A stretch of 64,000 nt of DNA from Streptomyces sp. SAI-127 (GCF_029894425.1 NZ_JARXYJ010000001.1:7584501-7648500); one strand, 5' to 3'; positions 36,065 to 46,722 are shown, counted from the stretch's first letter. Notes: generated by a model from the letters alone, not told the origin. Made by a program: numbers and translations.

Positions 36065-39000
36065 ATGAAGCGCTTTCGGTCATCCTGCGTCGCCGCGGTC
36101 GTCATGGCACTTGGCCTGTCGGGCCTGCAGCCGGTGATCGCCCAGGCCGCACCGGGGGAGACCGCCTCGGTCGCCGACGCGGAGAGATCCGTGACCACGA
36201 TCGACCGCACCGAGTTACGGGCGGGCGCCCGGCTCGACACCAGACCCGTCGACCCCCAGGGCCGGCCCCTCGCGGCCGCCGAGGCGGCGAAGGTCGACTG
36301 GCCCGAGGCCGGCGAGGACACGGTCAGTGTCGGCACCAAGCCGGCCCGCGCCGCCGGTACGGCCGTGTCGGTCACCGCGCCCCGCAGCCGCAGCGCCGCT
36401 CCCGACACCGTCGACGTCACCGCGTACGGCAACGGCAAGGCCCGCCAACTCGGCGGTCACGCCACGGCGTTCACCCTCGAAGCCGCACAGCCCGCCGACC
36501 GGGTCGGCGTCCGGGTCGACACCTCCGGCTTCCGCCAGGCCTTCGGCGCCGACTTCGAGACCCGGCTGCGCCTCATCGCCAAGCCCGCCTGCGCGCTGAC
36601 CACACCGCGCGCCGCGACGTGCGAGCAGAGCGCGCCGGTCAACAGCCGCATCGACCTCACCACGCACACGCTCTCCGCCGAGGTGGCCGCCGACCCGGAC
36701 ACGGTGTTCGTGGTCGCCGCCGCGCCGAGCGGCGAGACCGGCTCGGCCACCGCCACCACCCTGGCCTCCTCCAGCAAATGGCAGGTCGGCCTCAACTCCG
36801 GTGACTTCTCCTGGTCGTTGCCGCTCCCGCAGGTCCCGGCGATCGCGGGCGACGCCCCCGACATCAGCCTCGGCTACTCCTCGCAGGCCGTCGACGGCAT
36901 GGTCGCCGCCGAGAACAACCAGCCGTCCTGGGTCGGCCAGGGCTGGGACCTCGCCCTGCCCTACATCGAGCGCCGCTACAACGGCTGCGCCGACGACGGC
37001 GGTGACACCGGCGACCTGTGCTGGGCGGGAGACGAGTACCGCATCTCCCTCCAGGGCACCTCGTCCTCACTGGTCAAGGACAGGGCCGCGGGCGGCGACA
37101 GCTGGCGCGCACAGGAGGACCCGGGCTGGCGGATCCAGCGGAAGACCGGCGCGGACAACGGTGACGACAACGGCGAGTACTGGGTGGTGACCACCCCGCA
37201 GGGCACCCAGTACACCTTCGGCCGCGGCAAGCAGGCCACCACCGGCACCGCCACCGACTCCGTCTACACCGTCCCCGTCTTCGGCGACGACGAGGGCGAG
37301 CCCTGCCACGCCGGCGGCGTCGAGGACTCGTACTGCACGCAGGCCTGGCGCTGGAACCTCGACGGGGTCGTGGACGCGCACGGCAACTCCAACACCTACT
37401 TCTACGAGCGGGAGACCAACCGCTACGCCCGCAACGGCGACCCCGACAAGTCGACCTCGTACGTCCGCGGCGGGCATCTGAAGGACATCGTCTACTCGCA
37501 GCGCTCCGGCGCCGAGGACCATCAGGCTCCGGCTCGGCTGCACTTCACGACCGGCCTGCGCTGCGTCGAGGCCGCCGACGGCAGCGGGGACTGCCCGGCC
37601 TTCGACGCCGACCACGCGACCTCCTACCCGGACGCCCCGCTCGACTCCCTGTGCGCGAGCGGCGACTGCACCGGCGAGGACCAGAAGTCGCCGACGTTCT
37701 TCACGAACGCGCTTCTGCGCTCCGTCACCGCCCAGCGGTCGAACGCCGACGGCGGTTGGACGGACGTCGACCGGCTCGACTTCACCTACGACTACCCCGA
37801 ACCCTCCGACGGCACCAGTGCCATGCTGTGGCTGACCAAGGTCCAGCAGACCGGCCTCGCCGGGGACGGTGAACTCAAGCTGCCCGCCGTCGAGTTCACC
37901 GGCAAGGAGTACGCCAACCGCGCCGACGCGGCTCCGGAGGAGGGCGCGCCGGAGATGCGCAAGCTGCGCATCAGCGAGTTCGTCGACGAGCTGGGCCGCC
38001 GGGTCGACGTGACCTACGGTCAGCCGAACCCGTGCCCGGTCGACGACCTGCCCGAGGGCCGCTTCGACTCCAACACCCAGGACTGCTTCCCCGGCTGGCG
38101 CACCAACGGCGAGTCCTCCGGCTTCGGCATCTGGCACAAGTACCTCACCACCAAGGTCACCGTCCGTGACAACGGCGGCGGATCACCCCCGCAGACCACC
38201 GAGTACCGCTACCGCTCCACCCCCGCCTGGCACCACGACGACGACCCCGTCACCAAGGCGGAGCGCCGCTCCTGGAGCGACTGGCGCGGCTACGGCAGCG
38301 TCGACGTCGCCAAGATGACCGACCCGGACTACCGGGGCGAGGACACCTCCCGGGCCGTCCAGATCACCCGCACCCTGCACTTCCGCGGCATGGACGGCGA
38401 CATCAGGGCCGACGGCTCCCACAAGTCCGTAGACGTCACCGACTCGCAGGGCACCTCCCTGAAGGACCTGCCGTATCTGCGGGGCAAGGAGCGGGAGAGC
38501 CGGCAGTTCCAGGTGACCGCCTCCGGCGCGATCGACCACGAGCTCGGCGGCACCCTGCACGGCTACACCTCCGCGCACACCACCCCGGCGAAGGAGGGCG
38601 AGACCGACCCGGACAAGGACGCCCACCAGGTCGTCGAGAACGAGTCGATCACTCGCGAGACGGTCACCGCCGACGCAGGCGCGCGCAGCACTCGTACGAC
38701 CTCTCTCAAGACGACGTACGACACCTACGGCCAGGTCACCGAGGTCCTCGACACGGCCGGCGAGGACGTGCGCTGCACGAAGACGACGTACGACCGCTCG
38801 GCCGCCACCGTCGACAACTGGATGCTCGCCTTCCCGTACCGCGTGCGCGCCTACTCCGGCACCTGCGCGGACCCGAAGGCGCTGATCAACGGCAAGGACC
38901 AGTACTACGACGGCTCCGGCGACCTCGGCGGTACGGTCACCAGGGGCGACATCACGCGCTCGGTCGCGGCGGAGACGGCGAGCGGCCCCGACGCGGTCTC

Positions 39001-42000
39001 CCGCACGGTCACCACGTCGGCGACCTTCGACGCGTACGGCCGCACGGTCACCGAGACCGACGGGCGCGGCAACACCGACCGCACCGCCTACACACCGGCC
39101 ACCGGCCGCCCGGCCACGGTCACCGAGACCAACGCCCTCGGCCAGACCGAGGTCACCACCCTCGACCCCGACCGCCAGCTGCCGGTCGCGGTCGAGGACG
39201 CCAACGGCAACACCAAGCGGAACGCCTACGACCAGCTCGGCCGGATCGTCTCCGTCCACGAGGCCGACCAGGCCGACGCCGACCCGCCCGCGCAGAAGTA
39301 CGCCTACTTCCTCGACCCGGAGCACCGGCGGCCTCCGCTGGTGACCACCCGCCAACTCCAGTCCGGCGAGACCTACTTGACCAACTTCAAGTACCTGGAC
39401 TCGCTCGGCCGTGACCGGCAGAGCCAGGAGGCCTCGCCCGCCTCGACCGACGACGACAAGAAGACCGTCGTCATCGACACCCGCTACGACGACATCGGCA
39501 ACATCGCCGCCGAGTCGCTGCCCGTGGTCGCCGCCGGTGCATCGGGCGGTGCCCTGCTGTCCGTCCCCGCCGATCAGGTCGACGAGACCCGGCGCGCCTA
39601 CGACTCCATGAGCCGCGTCATCCGCTCCGCCCGCTACGGCGACGGCAAGGAGCTGTGGGCGACCAGCATCGTCTACTACGGCGACCACGTCCGCTCCACC
39701 CCGCCGCCCGGCGGCACCGTGACCACCGTGTGGACCGACGCCCGCAGCCGCCAGGTCCGCCAGCGGGAGGGCACCGACGCCCAGCAGGCGACCGTGTACA
39801 CCTACACCCCGGCCGACCAGGTCGCCTCGGTGACGGACCCCGCCGGGCATGTGTCCACCAGCACCTACGACCTGCTCGGCCGCCGCGTCACGGGGGACGA
39901 CCCGGACGCCGGCAAGTCCCGCACGGCGTACGACGCCAACGGAAACGCCACGGCGGTCTGGGACGCCAAGGCGCTCGCGGCGGGCGGCGACACCCCGTCG
40001 CTGACCACCGAGTACGACGAGCTGGACCGCCCGGTGACCCGCTCCGACGCCGCCGAGAAGACGGCGAGCTGGACCTACGACTCCACCTCCGTCGCCAACG
40101 GTGTCGGCCGGCCGGCGTCGATGACCACCCACCGCGACGGCAAGGACTACACGATCTCCGTCGACGGCTACGACAAGCGGGGCCGCGCCACCGGCCGTAC
40201 CTGGACCTTCCCGGCCGGACTCGGCGGCGCCCTGCACCAGTCGTTGTACAGAGTGAACTACGGCTACGACGCCGCCGACCACACGGTGAGCATCGAGTAC
40301 GAGGACGCCGTGATCGGCGCCCCACGCGAGAAGATCACCACGAGCTACGACGCCCAGGGCAACCCGGACACCCTCACCGGCGTCCAGAAGGACCCGCTGA
40401 CCGGCAAGGACGTCACCGTCCCGTACGTCTCCGCCACCGGCTTCGCCGCTGACGGCAAGCTGGCCTCGCGCGACTACGCCAACCCGCACCACGACCTGCG
40501 GCGCGTGTACGCGTACGAGAGCGACAGCCAGCGCCTGTCCCGCGTACAGACCCTGACGACCGGACTCACCGGCGACTGGGAGGCCAGGCAGGACGACACC
40601 TATGCCTGGGACCAGGCCGGCAACCTCGACTCGATCACCGACAGGACCGGCCACAAGGACGTCGCCAGCTGCTTCACCTACGACGGCCTCGCCCGTCTCC
40701 AGCACGCCTGGACGACGTACGAGACCGACTGCTCCGACAGCGACTCCGAGCTCGTCCACGACGGCCCGGCCGGCTTCAACCAGTCCTGGACCTACACCGC
40801 CGACGGCAACATCGCCTCCCGGCGGAGCCTGCTGGACACCGACACCTACACCTACGGCGACAGCGAGCACCCGCACGCCGTCACCAAGCAGGGCGCGAGC
40901 ACGTACGGGTACGACGAGAACGGCGCCCTGAAGAAGAAGACCGACGGGCTCGTCCCGACGACGTACGAGTGGAACGCCAACCAGGAGCTGACCAGGGTCA
41001 CCAAGGCCCTGCTGGAGAAGACCGACTTCGTCTACGCCCCCGACGGCACCCGCATGGCGCGGATCACCCCCGGCGGCGTGGCCACCCTCTACATCGAGGG
41101 CCAGGAGATCACCGTCGCCCTCGGCATCTCCAAGGGCACCCGCTTCTACACCGAGGACGGCATCACCGTCGCCGTCCGGCAGCCGACCGGGGTACTGGTC
41201 TGGCAGCTGAACGACATCCAGGGCTCGGCGCAGGTCGCGGTCGTGGCGGGCACCTCGCTCGCGACCCGGACGTACTACAACCCGTACGGGGACATCCGGC
41301 ACGGCTCCGCCCCACCACCGACGGACCACGGTTTCCTCGGCAAGGTCCAGGACCCGACCACCGGTCTCAACGCCCTGGGCGCCCGCTACTACGACGCCTC
41401 GCTCGGCCGTTTCATCTCCACCGACCCGGCCGTGGACAGCTCCTCCACCCAGTCCCTCAACCCGTACGCCTACGGCAGCAACAACCCGATCGTCTACATC
41501 GACCCGACCGGCCTGTGGTCGCTGTCCGGGGCGTGGAACTCCGTCAAGGAGGGCGCCTCCGCCGCCTGGGACTGGGCCAAGGAGAACAAGGGCCTGATCG
41601 CGGACGTCGCCGTCGGCATCGGCGTCGGCATCGCGGTCGGCGCGCTCTGCTCCACCGGCGTGGGCTGCCTCGTCGTCGCCGGGGTCGCCGCCGGTGCGGC
41701 GGGTGCCGCCGCCGGATACGGGGTCGACGTCGCCGAGGGCAAGACCGACTTCTCGCTCGGCGGACTCGCCACCCGGGTCGGCATCGGTGCGGCCGCGGGC
41801 GTCCTCGGCGGGGCCATCGGCAAGGGCGTCGCGGCCGTCGCTCCGAAGGTCGTCGGTGCCGTCGCCAAGACCGCCGTAGGAAAGGCCGTCGCCTCCAGCA
41901 GCTCCAAGGCCGCCTCCGCCATCACCGGCAAGGTCGCCACCGCCGGGCGGGCCGTCGCCAACTCCCGGGCCGGCGCCAAGCTCGCGGAGGTCGGCAAGGC

Positions 42001-42421
42001 GGCCGCCGACAAGATCAAGGCAGTCGCCGGGCGGGGCGCGCCCAAGGGCGAGACCGTCGACATCCCGCTCACCAAGGCCACCACCCAGGCCGAGATCGAC
42101 GCCATCCACGAGTACGCCAAGCTCACCAACCAGTGGCTGGCAAAGAACGGGCCCAAGGTCATCCAGAGCACGGCCGGCCAGCTCCGCACCGACGCCAACG
42201 CGCTGGCCCGCGCCGAGCGACTGCGAGCGGCCCGCGCCGGAACCCCCTACACCGGCCAGGCCGGACATGTCCCCGACACGGCGATCTCCGGCACCGCCAC
42301 TCCACCCGCCGGCTGGCTCGACATGCCCGGCAAGTCCAACAGCATCGCGGGTGGTGTACTGGGCTCCCGGGTCGGAGTACTGCTCCGAGGATTCACGGTC
42401 AACGGAGGACCGCCACTGTGA
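36065..42421 (+). CDS. Secreted RHS/YD-repeat polymorphic toxin with Ntox15-like C-terminus
   Basis: This 2118-residue protein starts behind GGAGGGGG and has a Sec signal peptide ending near AQA (about residue 28). An SpvB-like domain follows (about 240-800), then YD repeats (such as YDTYGQVTEV, FDAYGRTVTETDGRGN, YDLLGRRVTGDD) from about 880, ending with the RHS core signature FISTDP...NPYAYGSNNPIVYIDPTGL near 1815. After a hydrophobic Gly/Ala segment (about 1840-1885), the C-terminal 130 residues contain GHVPD (His2068-x-x-Asp2071) and NSIAGGVLGSRV, resembling the HxxD...NSSIGSQW pattern of Ntox15 DNase toxins. The toxin type is inferred. Confidence 0.88.
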   Translation: MKRFRSSCVAAVVMALGLSGLQPVIAQAAPGETASVADAERSVTTIDRTELRAGARLDTRPVDPQGRPLAAAEAAKVDWPEAGEDTVSVGTKPARAAGTAVSVTAPRSRSAAPDTVDVTAYGNGKARQLGGHATAFTLEAAQPADRVGVRVDTSGFRQAFGADFETRLRLIAKPACALTTPRAATCEQSAPVNSRIDLTTHTLSAEVAADPDTVFVVAAAPSGETGSATATTLASSSKWQVGLNSGDFSWSLPLPQVPAIAGDAPDISLGYSSQAVDGMVAAENNQPSWVGQGWDLALPYIERRYNGCADDGGDTGDLCWAGDEYRISLQGTSSSLVKDRAAGGDSWRAQEDPGWRIQRKTGADNGDDNGEYWVVTTPQGTQYTFGRGKQATTGTATDSVYTVPVFGDDEGEPCHAGGVEDSYCTQAWRWNLDGVVDAHGNSNTYFYERETNRYARNGDPDKSTSYVRGGHLKDIVYSQRSGAEDHQAPARLHFTTGLRCVEAADGSGDCPAFDADHATSYPDAPLDSLCASGDCTGEDQKSPTFFTNALLRSVTAQRSNADGGWTDVDRLDFTYDYPEPSDGTSAMLWLTKVQQTGLAGDGELKLPAVEFTGKEYANRADAAPEEGAPEMRKLRISEFVDELGRRVDVTYGQPNPCPVDDLPEGRFDSNTQDCFPGWRTNGESSGFGIWHKYLTTKVTVRDNGGGSPPQTTEYRYRSTPAWHHDDDPVTKAERRSWSDWRGYGSVDVAKMTDPDYRGEDTSRAVQITRTLHFRGMDGDIRADGSHKSVDVTDSQGTSLKDLPYLRGKERESRQFQVTASGAIDHELGGTLHGYTSAHTTPAKEGETDPDKDAHQVVENESITRETVTADAGARSTRTTSLKTTYDTYGQVTEVLDTAGEDVRCTKTTYDRSAATVDNWMLAFPYRVRAYSGTCADPKALINGKDQYYDGSGDLGGTVTRGDITRSVAAETASGPDAVSRTVTTSATFDAYGRTVTETDGRGNTDRTAYTPATGRPATVTETNALGQTEVTTLDPDRQLPVAVEDANGNTKRNAYDQLGRIVSVHEADQADADPPAQKYAYFLDPEHRRPPLVTTRQLQSGETYLTNFKYLDSLGRDRQSQEASPASTDDDKKTVVIDTRYDDIGNIAAESLPVVAAGASGGALLSVPADQVDETRRAYDSMSRVIRSARYGDGKELWATSIVYYGDHVRSTPPPGGTVTTVWTDARSRQVRQREGTDAQQATVYTYTPADQVASVTDPAGHVSTSTYDLLGRRVTGDDPDAGKSRTAYDANGNATAVWDAKALAAGGDTPSLTTEYDELDRPVTRSDAAEKTASWTYDSTSVANGVGRPASMTTHRDGKDYTISVDGYDKRGRATGRTWTFPAGLGGALHQSLYRVNYGYDAADHTVSIEYEDAVIGAPREKITTSYDAQGNPDTLTGVQKDPLTGKDVTVPYVSATGFAADGKLASRDYANPHHDLRRVYAYESDSQRLSRVQTLTTGLTGDWEARQDDTYAWDQAGNLDSITDRTGHKDVASCFTYDGLARLQHAWTTYETDCSDSDSELVHDGPAGFNQSWTYTADGNIASRRSLLDTDTYTYGDSEHPHAVTKQGASTYGYDENGALKKKTDGLVPTTYEWNANQELTRVTKALLEKTDFVYAPDGTRMARITPGGVATLYIEGQEITVALGISKGTRFYTEDGITVAVRQPTGVLVWQLNDIQGSAQVAVVAGTSLATRTYYNPYGDIRHGSAPPPTDHGFLGKVQDPTTGLNALGARYYDASLGRFISTDPAVDSSSTQSLNPYAYGSNNPIVYIDPTGLWSLSGAWNSVKEGASAAWDWAKENKGLIADVAVGIGVGIAVGALCSTGVGCLVVAGVAAGAAGAAAGYGVDVAEGKTDFSLGGLATRVGIGAAAGVLGGAIGKGVAAVAPKVVGAVAKTAVGKAVASSSSKAASAITGKVATAGRAVANSRAGAKLAEVGKAAADKIKAVAGRGAPKGETVDIPLTKATTQAEIDAIHEYAKLTNQWLAKNGPKVIQSTAGQLRTDANALARAERLRAARAGTPYTGQAGHVPDTAISGTATPPAGWLDMPGKSNSIAGGVLGSRVGVLLRGFTVNGGPPL

Positions 42422-43110
42422 TGCCGAACGCCGCGGAACTCCCGCCGCTCGCCGACCACGTCGGGCCCCGGCCCGGGCCGTCGGCGGCGGCGGGAACGCC
42501 CGCCGAGCACTTTCCGGAAGCCCACCTCGAACTCCTGGATCAACTCAACGGGTTCACCGTCCACCACGGCGCGTTCCGGCTCCTGGGCATAGGCCATCCG
42601 GTGGCCGCGCTCGATGTCGTCGCCTGGAACGCGCCCGACACCTGGCGCTTCGCCTGGGACGACCGGATCGACGAATTCGTGATCTTCGGCGAGACCGCCT
42701 TCGGTGACTCCTACGCCTACCGCCGCCTCCCCGGCGGCGGCCTCGCCCCCGAGGTCCACTTCCTCGAGGGCGTCCTGCTCCGCCCCGAGGTGATCGCCCC
42801 GAGTTTCGAGGCGTTCCTCGCGGACGAGCTGCTGCGCAACGCCAAGGAGCCCTACGACCACCTCGTCGTCGACGCGGTCCGCCGGCACGGCCCGATCGCG
42901 CCGGACCAGCACTGGGCGTACGTCCCCTCCGTCGCTCTGGGCGGCGAGGAGGACGTGGAGAACGTCACCGTGCTGCCGGCGGCGGTCGCCATGACCTTCG
43001 CCGGCGACATCGCCACCGCGATGCAGGGCGCCACCCGCGACGCCACGGGCGTGCAGCCGTATACGGACGAACGGGGGCGTCCCCGGCTCCGGGTGCTCTT
43101 CGACCGCTGA
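42421..43110 (+). CDS. Probable immunity protein (Tdi1/DUF1851-like) for the RHS toxin
   Basis: This 229-residue cytoplasmic protein starts at ATG 42421, which shares one base with the RHS stop (TGATG), with an alternative GTG three bases earlier; ACGGAGGA lies upstream inside the toxin gene. Residues 65-105 (a WNAPDTWRFAWDD...FVIFGETAFGDSYAYR region) and especially APDQHWAYVPSVALGGEEDVENV (about 160-182) resemble the GAD/DUF1851 family, which includes Tdi immunity proteins that pair with Ntox15-type DNases. The overlap supports coupled expression with its toxin. No signal peptide is present, as expected for an immunity protein. Confidence 0.75.
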   Translation: MPNAAELPPLADHVGPRPGPSAAAGTPAEHFPEAHLELLDQLNGFTVHHGAFRLLGIGHPVAALDVVAWNAPDTWRFAWDDRIDEFVIFGETAFGDSYAYRRLPGGGLAPEVHFLEGVLLRPEVIAPSFEAFLADELLRNAKEPYDHLVVDAVRRHGPIAPDQHWAYVPSVALGGEEDVENVTVLPAAVAMTFAGDIATAMQGATRDATGVQPYTDERGRPRLRVLFDR

Positions 43111-43113
43111 CCT

Positions 43114-43143
43114 GTACGGGGGCCGCCGGGGGCGCCCCCGTAC
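43114..43143 (+). terminator. Terminator after the toxin-immunity pair
   Basis: GTACGGGGGC (43114-43123) pairs with GCCCCCGTAC (43134-43143) around a 10-base loop, just four bases after the immunity stop. It closes the toxin/immunity unit. Confidence 0.7.
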
Positions 43144-43211
43144 GAGCGGAATGCGTCTCACTTGATGAGCAGATGAATGGACCCCGGACACGACCACGTA
43201 ATGTTTACGAG

Positions 43212-44565
<1,354 letters not shown>

Positions 44566-44593
44566 CGGGAGCACCTGTTACAGGAACGTGAAT

Positions 44594-44623
44594 GGGGCGC
44601 GGATCACATACGATCCGCGCCCC
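44594..44623 (+). terminator. Terminator after DAHP synthase
   Basis: GGGGCGCGGATC (44594-44605) pairs perfectly with GATCCGCGCCCC (44612-44623) around a 6-base loop, followed shortly by ACTTTT. Confidence 0.9.
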
Positions 44624-44653
44624 GCTCCACTTTTGCGGTTCCCGAGCGCCGGG

Positions 44654-44672
44654 TAAGGTTAGGTTAGCCTTA
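44654..44672 (+). promoter_or_regulatory. Iron box (DmdR/DtxR-type operator) before bfd
   Basis: TAAGGTTAGGTTAGCCTTA closely matches the actinobacterial iron-box consensus TTAGGTTAGGCTAACCTAA. It sits 27 bases before the bfd start, so bfd should be repressed by iron-loaded DmdR1. Confidence 0.8.
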
Positions 44673-44698
44673 TCGATCTCGGCGGGAGGTGAATCCGC

Positions 44699-44932
44699 GT
44701 GTACGTCTGCAACTGCTTCGGTGTGACCGAGGCGCAGGTCAAGCAGCACGCGGACAACGGCGCCTGTACGCCCCGCCAGATCGCCTCCGCCTGCAAGGCC
44801 GGGACGGACTGCGGATCCTGTGTACGTCGGATCCAGGCGATCCTCGGCCGAGGCGCCTGCCCCAGCCGTGAGCCGGCCGACGCGGGCAAGCAGGTCCTGA
44901 CCGGACTCGATGAACTCGACGAGGCCGCCTAG
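44699..44932 (+). CDS. bfd: Bacterioferritin-associated ferredoxin
   Basis: This 77-residue [2Fe-2S] protein has the Bfd ligand pattern: CNC near the start (Cys4, Cys6) and CGSC (about Cys38, Cys41), within the Fer2_BFD fold. It supplies electrons that release iron from bacterioferritin. GTG 44699 has GGGAGGTG upstream. The iron box just before fits induction in iron-poor cells, when stored iron is needed. Its stop codon shares CTAG with that of the convergent bfr gene, a very tight pairing. Confidence 0.95.
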   Translation: MYVCNCFGVTEAQVKQHADNGACTPRQIASACKAGTDCGSCVRRIQAILGRGACPSREPADAGKQVLTGLDELDEAA

Positions 44933-45408
44933 CTCTCCGGCTGCTCGATCAGCTGCGCGATGTAGAGCGCCTCGCCGAGCTTCTCCAGAAGCTCCAGCTG
45001 GGTGTCGAGATAGTCGATGTGGTGCTCCTCGTCCTCGAGGATCGACTCGAAGATGTTCGCCGACGTGATGTCGCCCTTGGCGCGCATCACCTCGATACCG
45101 CGCTTGAGGCGGTCGATGGCCTCGACCTCGACCTGCCGGTCGGCCTCGAACATCTCCTTGACGGTCTGGCCCACGCGCACGTGGAACAGCCGCTGGTAGT
45201 TCGGCAGCCCCTCCAGGAAGAGAATGCGGTCGGTCAGCACCTCGGCGTGCTTCATCTCGTCGAACGACTCGTGCCGCGTGTACTTCGCGAGCTTCGTCCA
45301 GCCGAAGTTCTCCTGCATCTTCGCGTGCAGGAAGTACTGGTTGATCGCGGTGAGCTCGCCCGTGAGCTGCTCGTTGAGGAATTCGATGACCTCGGGGTCG
45401 CCCTGCAT
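44929..45408 (-). CDS. bfr: Bacterioferritin
   Basis: This 159-residue protein forms the 24-subunit iron store. The ferroxidase ligands are in place: Glu18 (TGELTAINQ), Glu51 and His54 (DEMKHAE), Glu94 (EVEAIDRL), and Glu127/His130 (DEEHH). The heme-binding Met52 is also present, so the heme form is likely. I start at ATG 45408 behind AAGGAG; an upstream in-frame ATG exists six codons earlier. It is convergent with bfd, so the two overlap at the stops but have separate control. No clear iron box is seen upstream. Confidence 0.95.
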   Translation of the reverse strand: MQGDPEVIEFLNEQLTGELTAINQYFLHAKMQENFGWTKLAKYTRHESFDEMKHAEVLTDRILFLEGLPNYQRLFHVRVGQTVKEMFEADRQVEVEAIDRLKRGIEVMRAKGDITSANIFESILEDEEHHIDYLDTQLELLEKLGEALYIAQLIEQPES

Positions 45409-45585
45409 CGCAGAGGCTCCTTCCAACCGTGGGGAACTGGCAGGTTGCGCCGCATCCTCGCACCGGTGAAGAAGATCGTCCAGTAAGTCTTCACTTAGTA
45501 AGTAAGGGCATGCTTAGTCCAATATGAGGTGAATTGGGCGAGGGCTGGTCAGGTGCATCCCCTCGGGTCTGTCAGGATGGAAGAC

Positions 45586-46218
45586 ATGGGTCAGCCGGTG
45601 GAGCGCGAGAGCGGAGAAGCGGCGCACTCCGAGCTTCCGCCGGGGCAGCGACTGCAGCGCGGCTGGCCCGTCACGCACTACGGCCCGGTTCCCAGATTCC
45701 GGCCCGAGCGCTGGGAGTTCCGGGTCTTCGGCGCCACCGGGGACGGCGAGAAGCACTGCTGGAACCACGAGGAGTTCACGGCGCTGCCGTACACCAGCGT
45801 CGTGGGCGACCTGCACTGCGTGACGAAGTTCAGCATGCTCGGTGCCGAGTGGGGCGGCATTCCCGCCCGCACGATCCTGGAGATCGCCCCGCCCGCCCCG
45901 GCGGTCACCCACGTGATGGTCTGGGCCGAGTACGGCTTCAGCTCCAACCTCCGCCTCGAGGATTTCGCCTCCGAGCACGCGATCTTCGCCACCCACAAGG
46001 ACGGGGAACTGCTGACCGCGGAGCACGGCTTTCCGCTCCGGCTGGTCGTGCCCCATCTGTACGCCTGGAAGGGGCCCAAATGGGTCCGTGGCGTCGAGTA
46101 CATGACCGCCGACCGCCGGGGCTTCTGGGAGGAGCGCGGCTATCACAACGTCGGCGATCCCTGGAAGGAACAGCGGTACTCGTACCAGGAGCAGCCGGGG
46201 GACGGCCCCGAGCTGTGA
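45586..46218 (+). CDS. Sulfite oxidase-like molybdopterin oxidoreductase
   Basis: This 210-residue protein has the SUOX fold of the YuiH group without a signal peptide or heme domain. It has the molybdenum-ligating cysteine in GDLHCVTKFS (Cys78) and the substrate-binding region EYGFSSNL, with RLVVPHLYAWKGPKWV near the end. The protein probably uses molybdopterin cofactor for a sulfoxide or sulfite-like redox reaction, but substrate and partner are unknown. The start ATG 45586 lies after AGGATGGAAG; ATG 45577 is an alternative. Confidence 0.88.
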   Translation: MGQPVERESGEAAHSELPPGQRLQRGWPVTHYGPVPRFRPERWEFRVFGATGDGEKHCWNHEEFTALPYTSVVGDLHCVTKFSMLGAEWGGIPARTILEIAPPAPAVTHVMVWAEYGFSSNLRLEDFASEHAIFATHKDGELLTAEHGFPLRLVVPHLYAWKGPKWVRGVEYMTADRRGFWEERGYHNVGDPWKEQRYSYQEQPGDGPEL

Positions 46219-46221
46219 CGG

Positions 46222-46674
46222 TCAGTGCGCGTGGTGCTGGTGGACCACGGCATGACCCTTGCCGCGCCCGATCATCCACTTGTTGACCGGCACCGTCGCG
46301 ACGAACGCGACGGCCAGCGAGATCGCCAGTGACGCCCAGAACAGCAGGTCGGCGAGTGCCGCGTCCATGGCGTCCGGCCACAGGACGATCACACCGTTGT
46401 CGATGAGCTCCATCACGGCGATGGAGAGGGTGTCGGCGGCCAGTGCCACCTGGACCGCGGCCCGGAAGTCCAGGCCGCCCTTCAGGGCCCCGCGCAGGGT
46501 GAGCGAGTAGCCGAAGACGAACGCGAGGACGATCGCCAGGACGGTCGTGGGCAGATTGCCCCAACCGAGCGCGGTGCCGATGACCATGCCGAGCACCTCG
46601 CCGATGGCGCAGCCGGTGAGGCAGTGAAGGGTGGCCTGGACGGCCGTGGCCCATCCGCTTGTCCGGTGCTGCAT
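46222..46674 (-). CDS. DUF4396 membrane protein behind a CsoR-like site
   Basis: This 150-residue protein has four membrane helices and a His-rich end (GHAVVHQHHAH), as in the DUF4396 family, which is often found beside copper or other metal resistance genes. ATG 46674 follows GGGGGAAC. A palindrome of the CsoR operator type lies 49 bases upstream of this start, suggesting copper-responsive control. It ends 3 bases from the convergent oxidoreductase gene. The biochemical role is not known; metal transport or protection is possible. Confidence 0.78.
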   Translation of the reverse strand: MQHRTSGWATAVQATLHCLTGCAIGEVLGMVIGTALGWGNLPTTVLAIVLAFVFGYSLTLRGALKGGLDFRAAVQVALAADTLSIAVMELIDNGVIVLWPDAMDAALADLLFWASLAISLAVAFVATVPVNKWMIGRGKGHAVVHQHHAH

Positions 46675-46722
46675 GAGTTCCCCCAATGTCGGGTGACGGT
46701 TCCTCCGCCGAGCAGGAACCGT

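Noticed and set aside
38183..42268. Very long open frame on the minus strand opposite the RHS gene
   Set aside because: It is a shadow of the high-GC RHS coding frame: valine/glycine/arginine/leucine-rich and without domains, start signal or ribosome site.
45409..45585. Possible iron box in front of bfr
   Set aside because: TTAGTAAGTAAGGGCATGCTTAG is only vaguely similar to the iron-box consensus and not symmetric enough.
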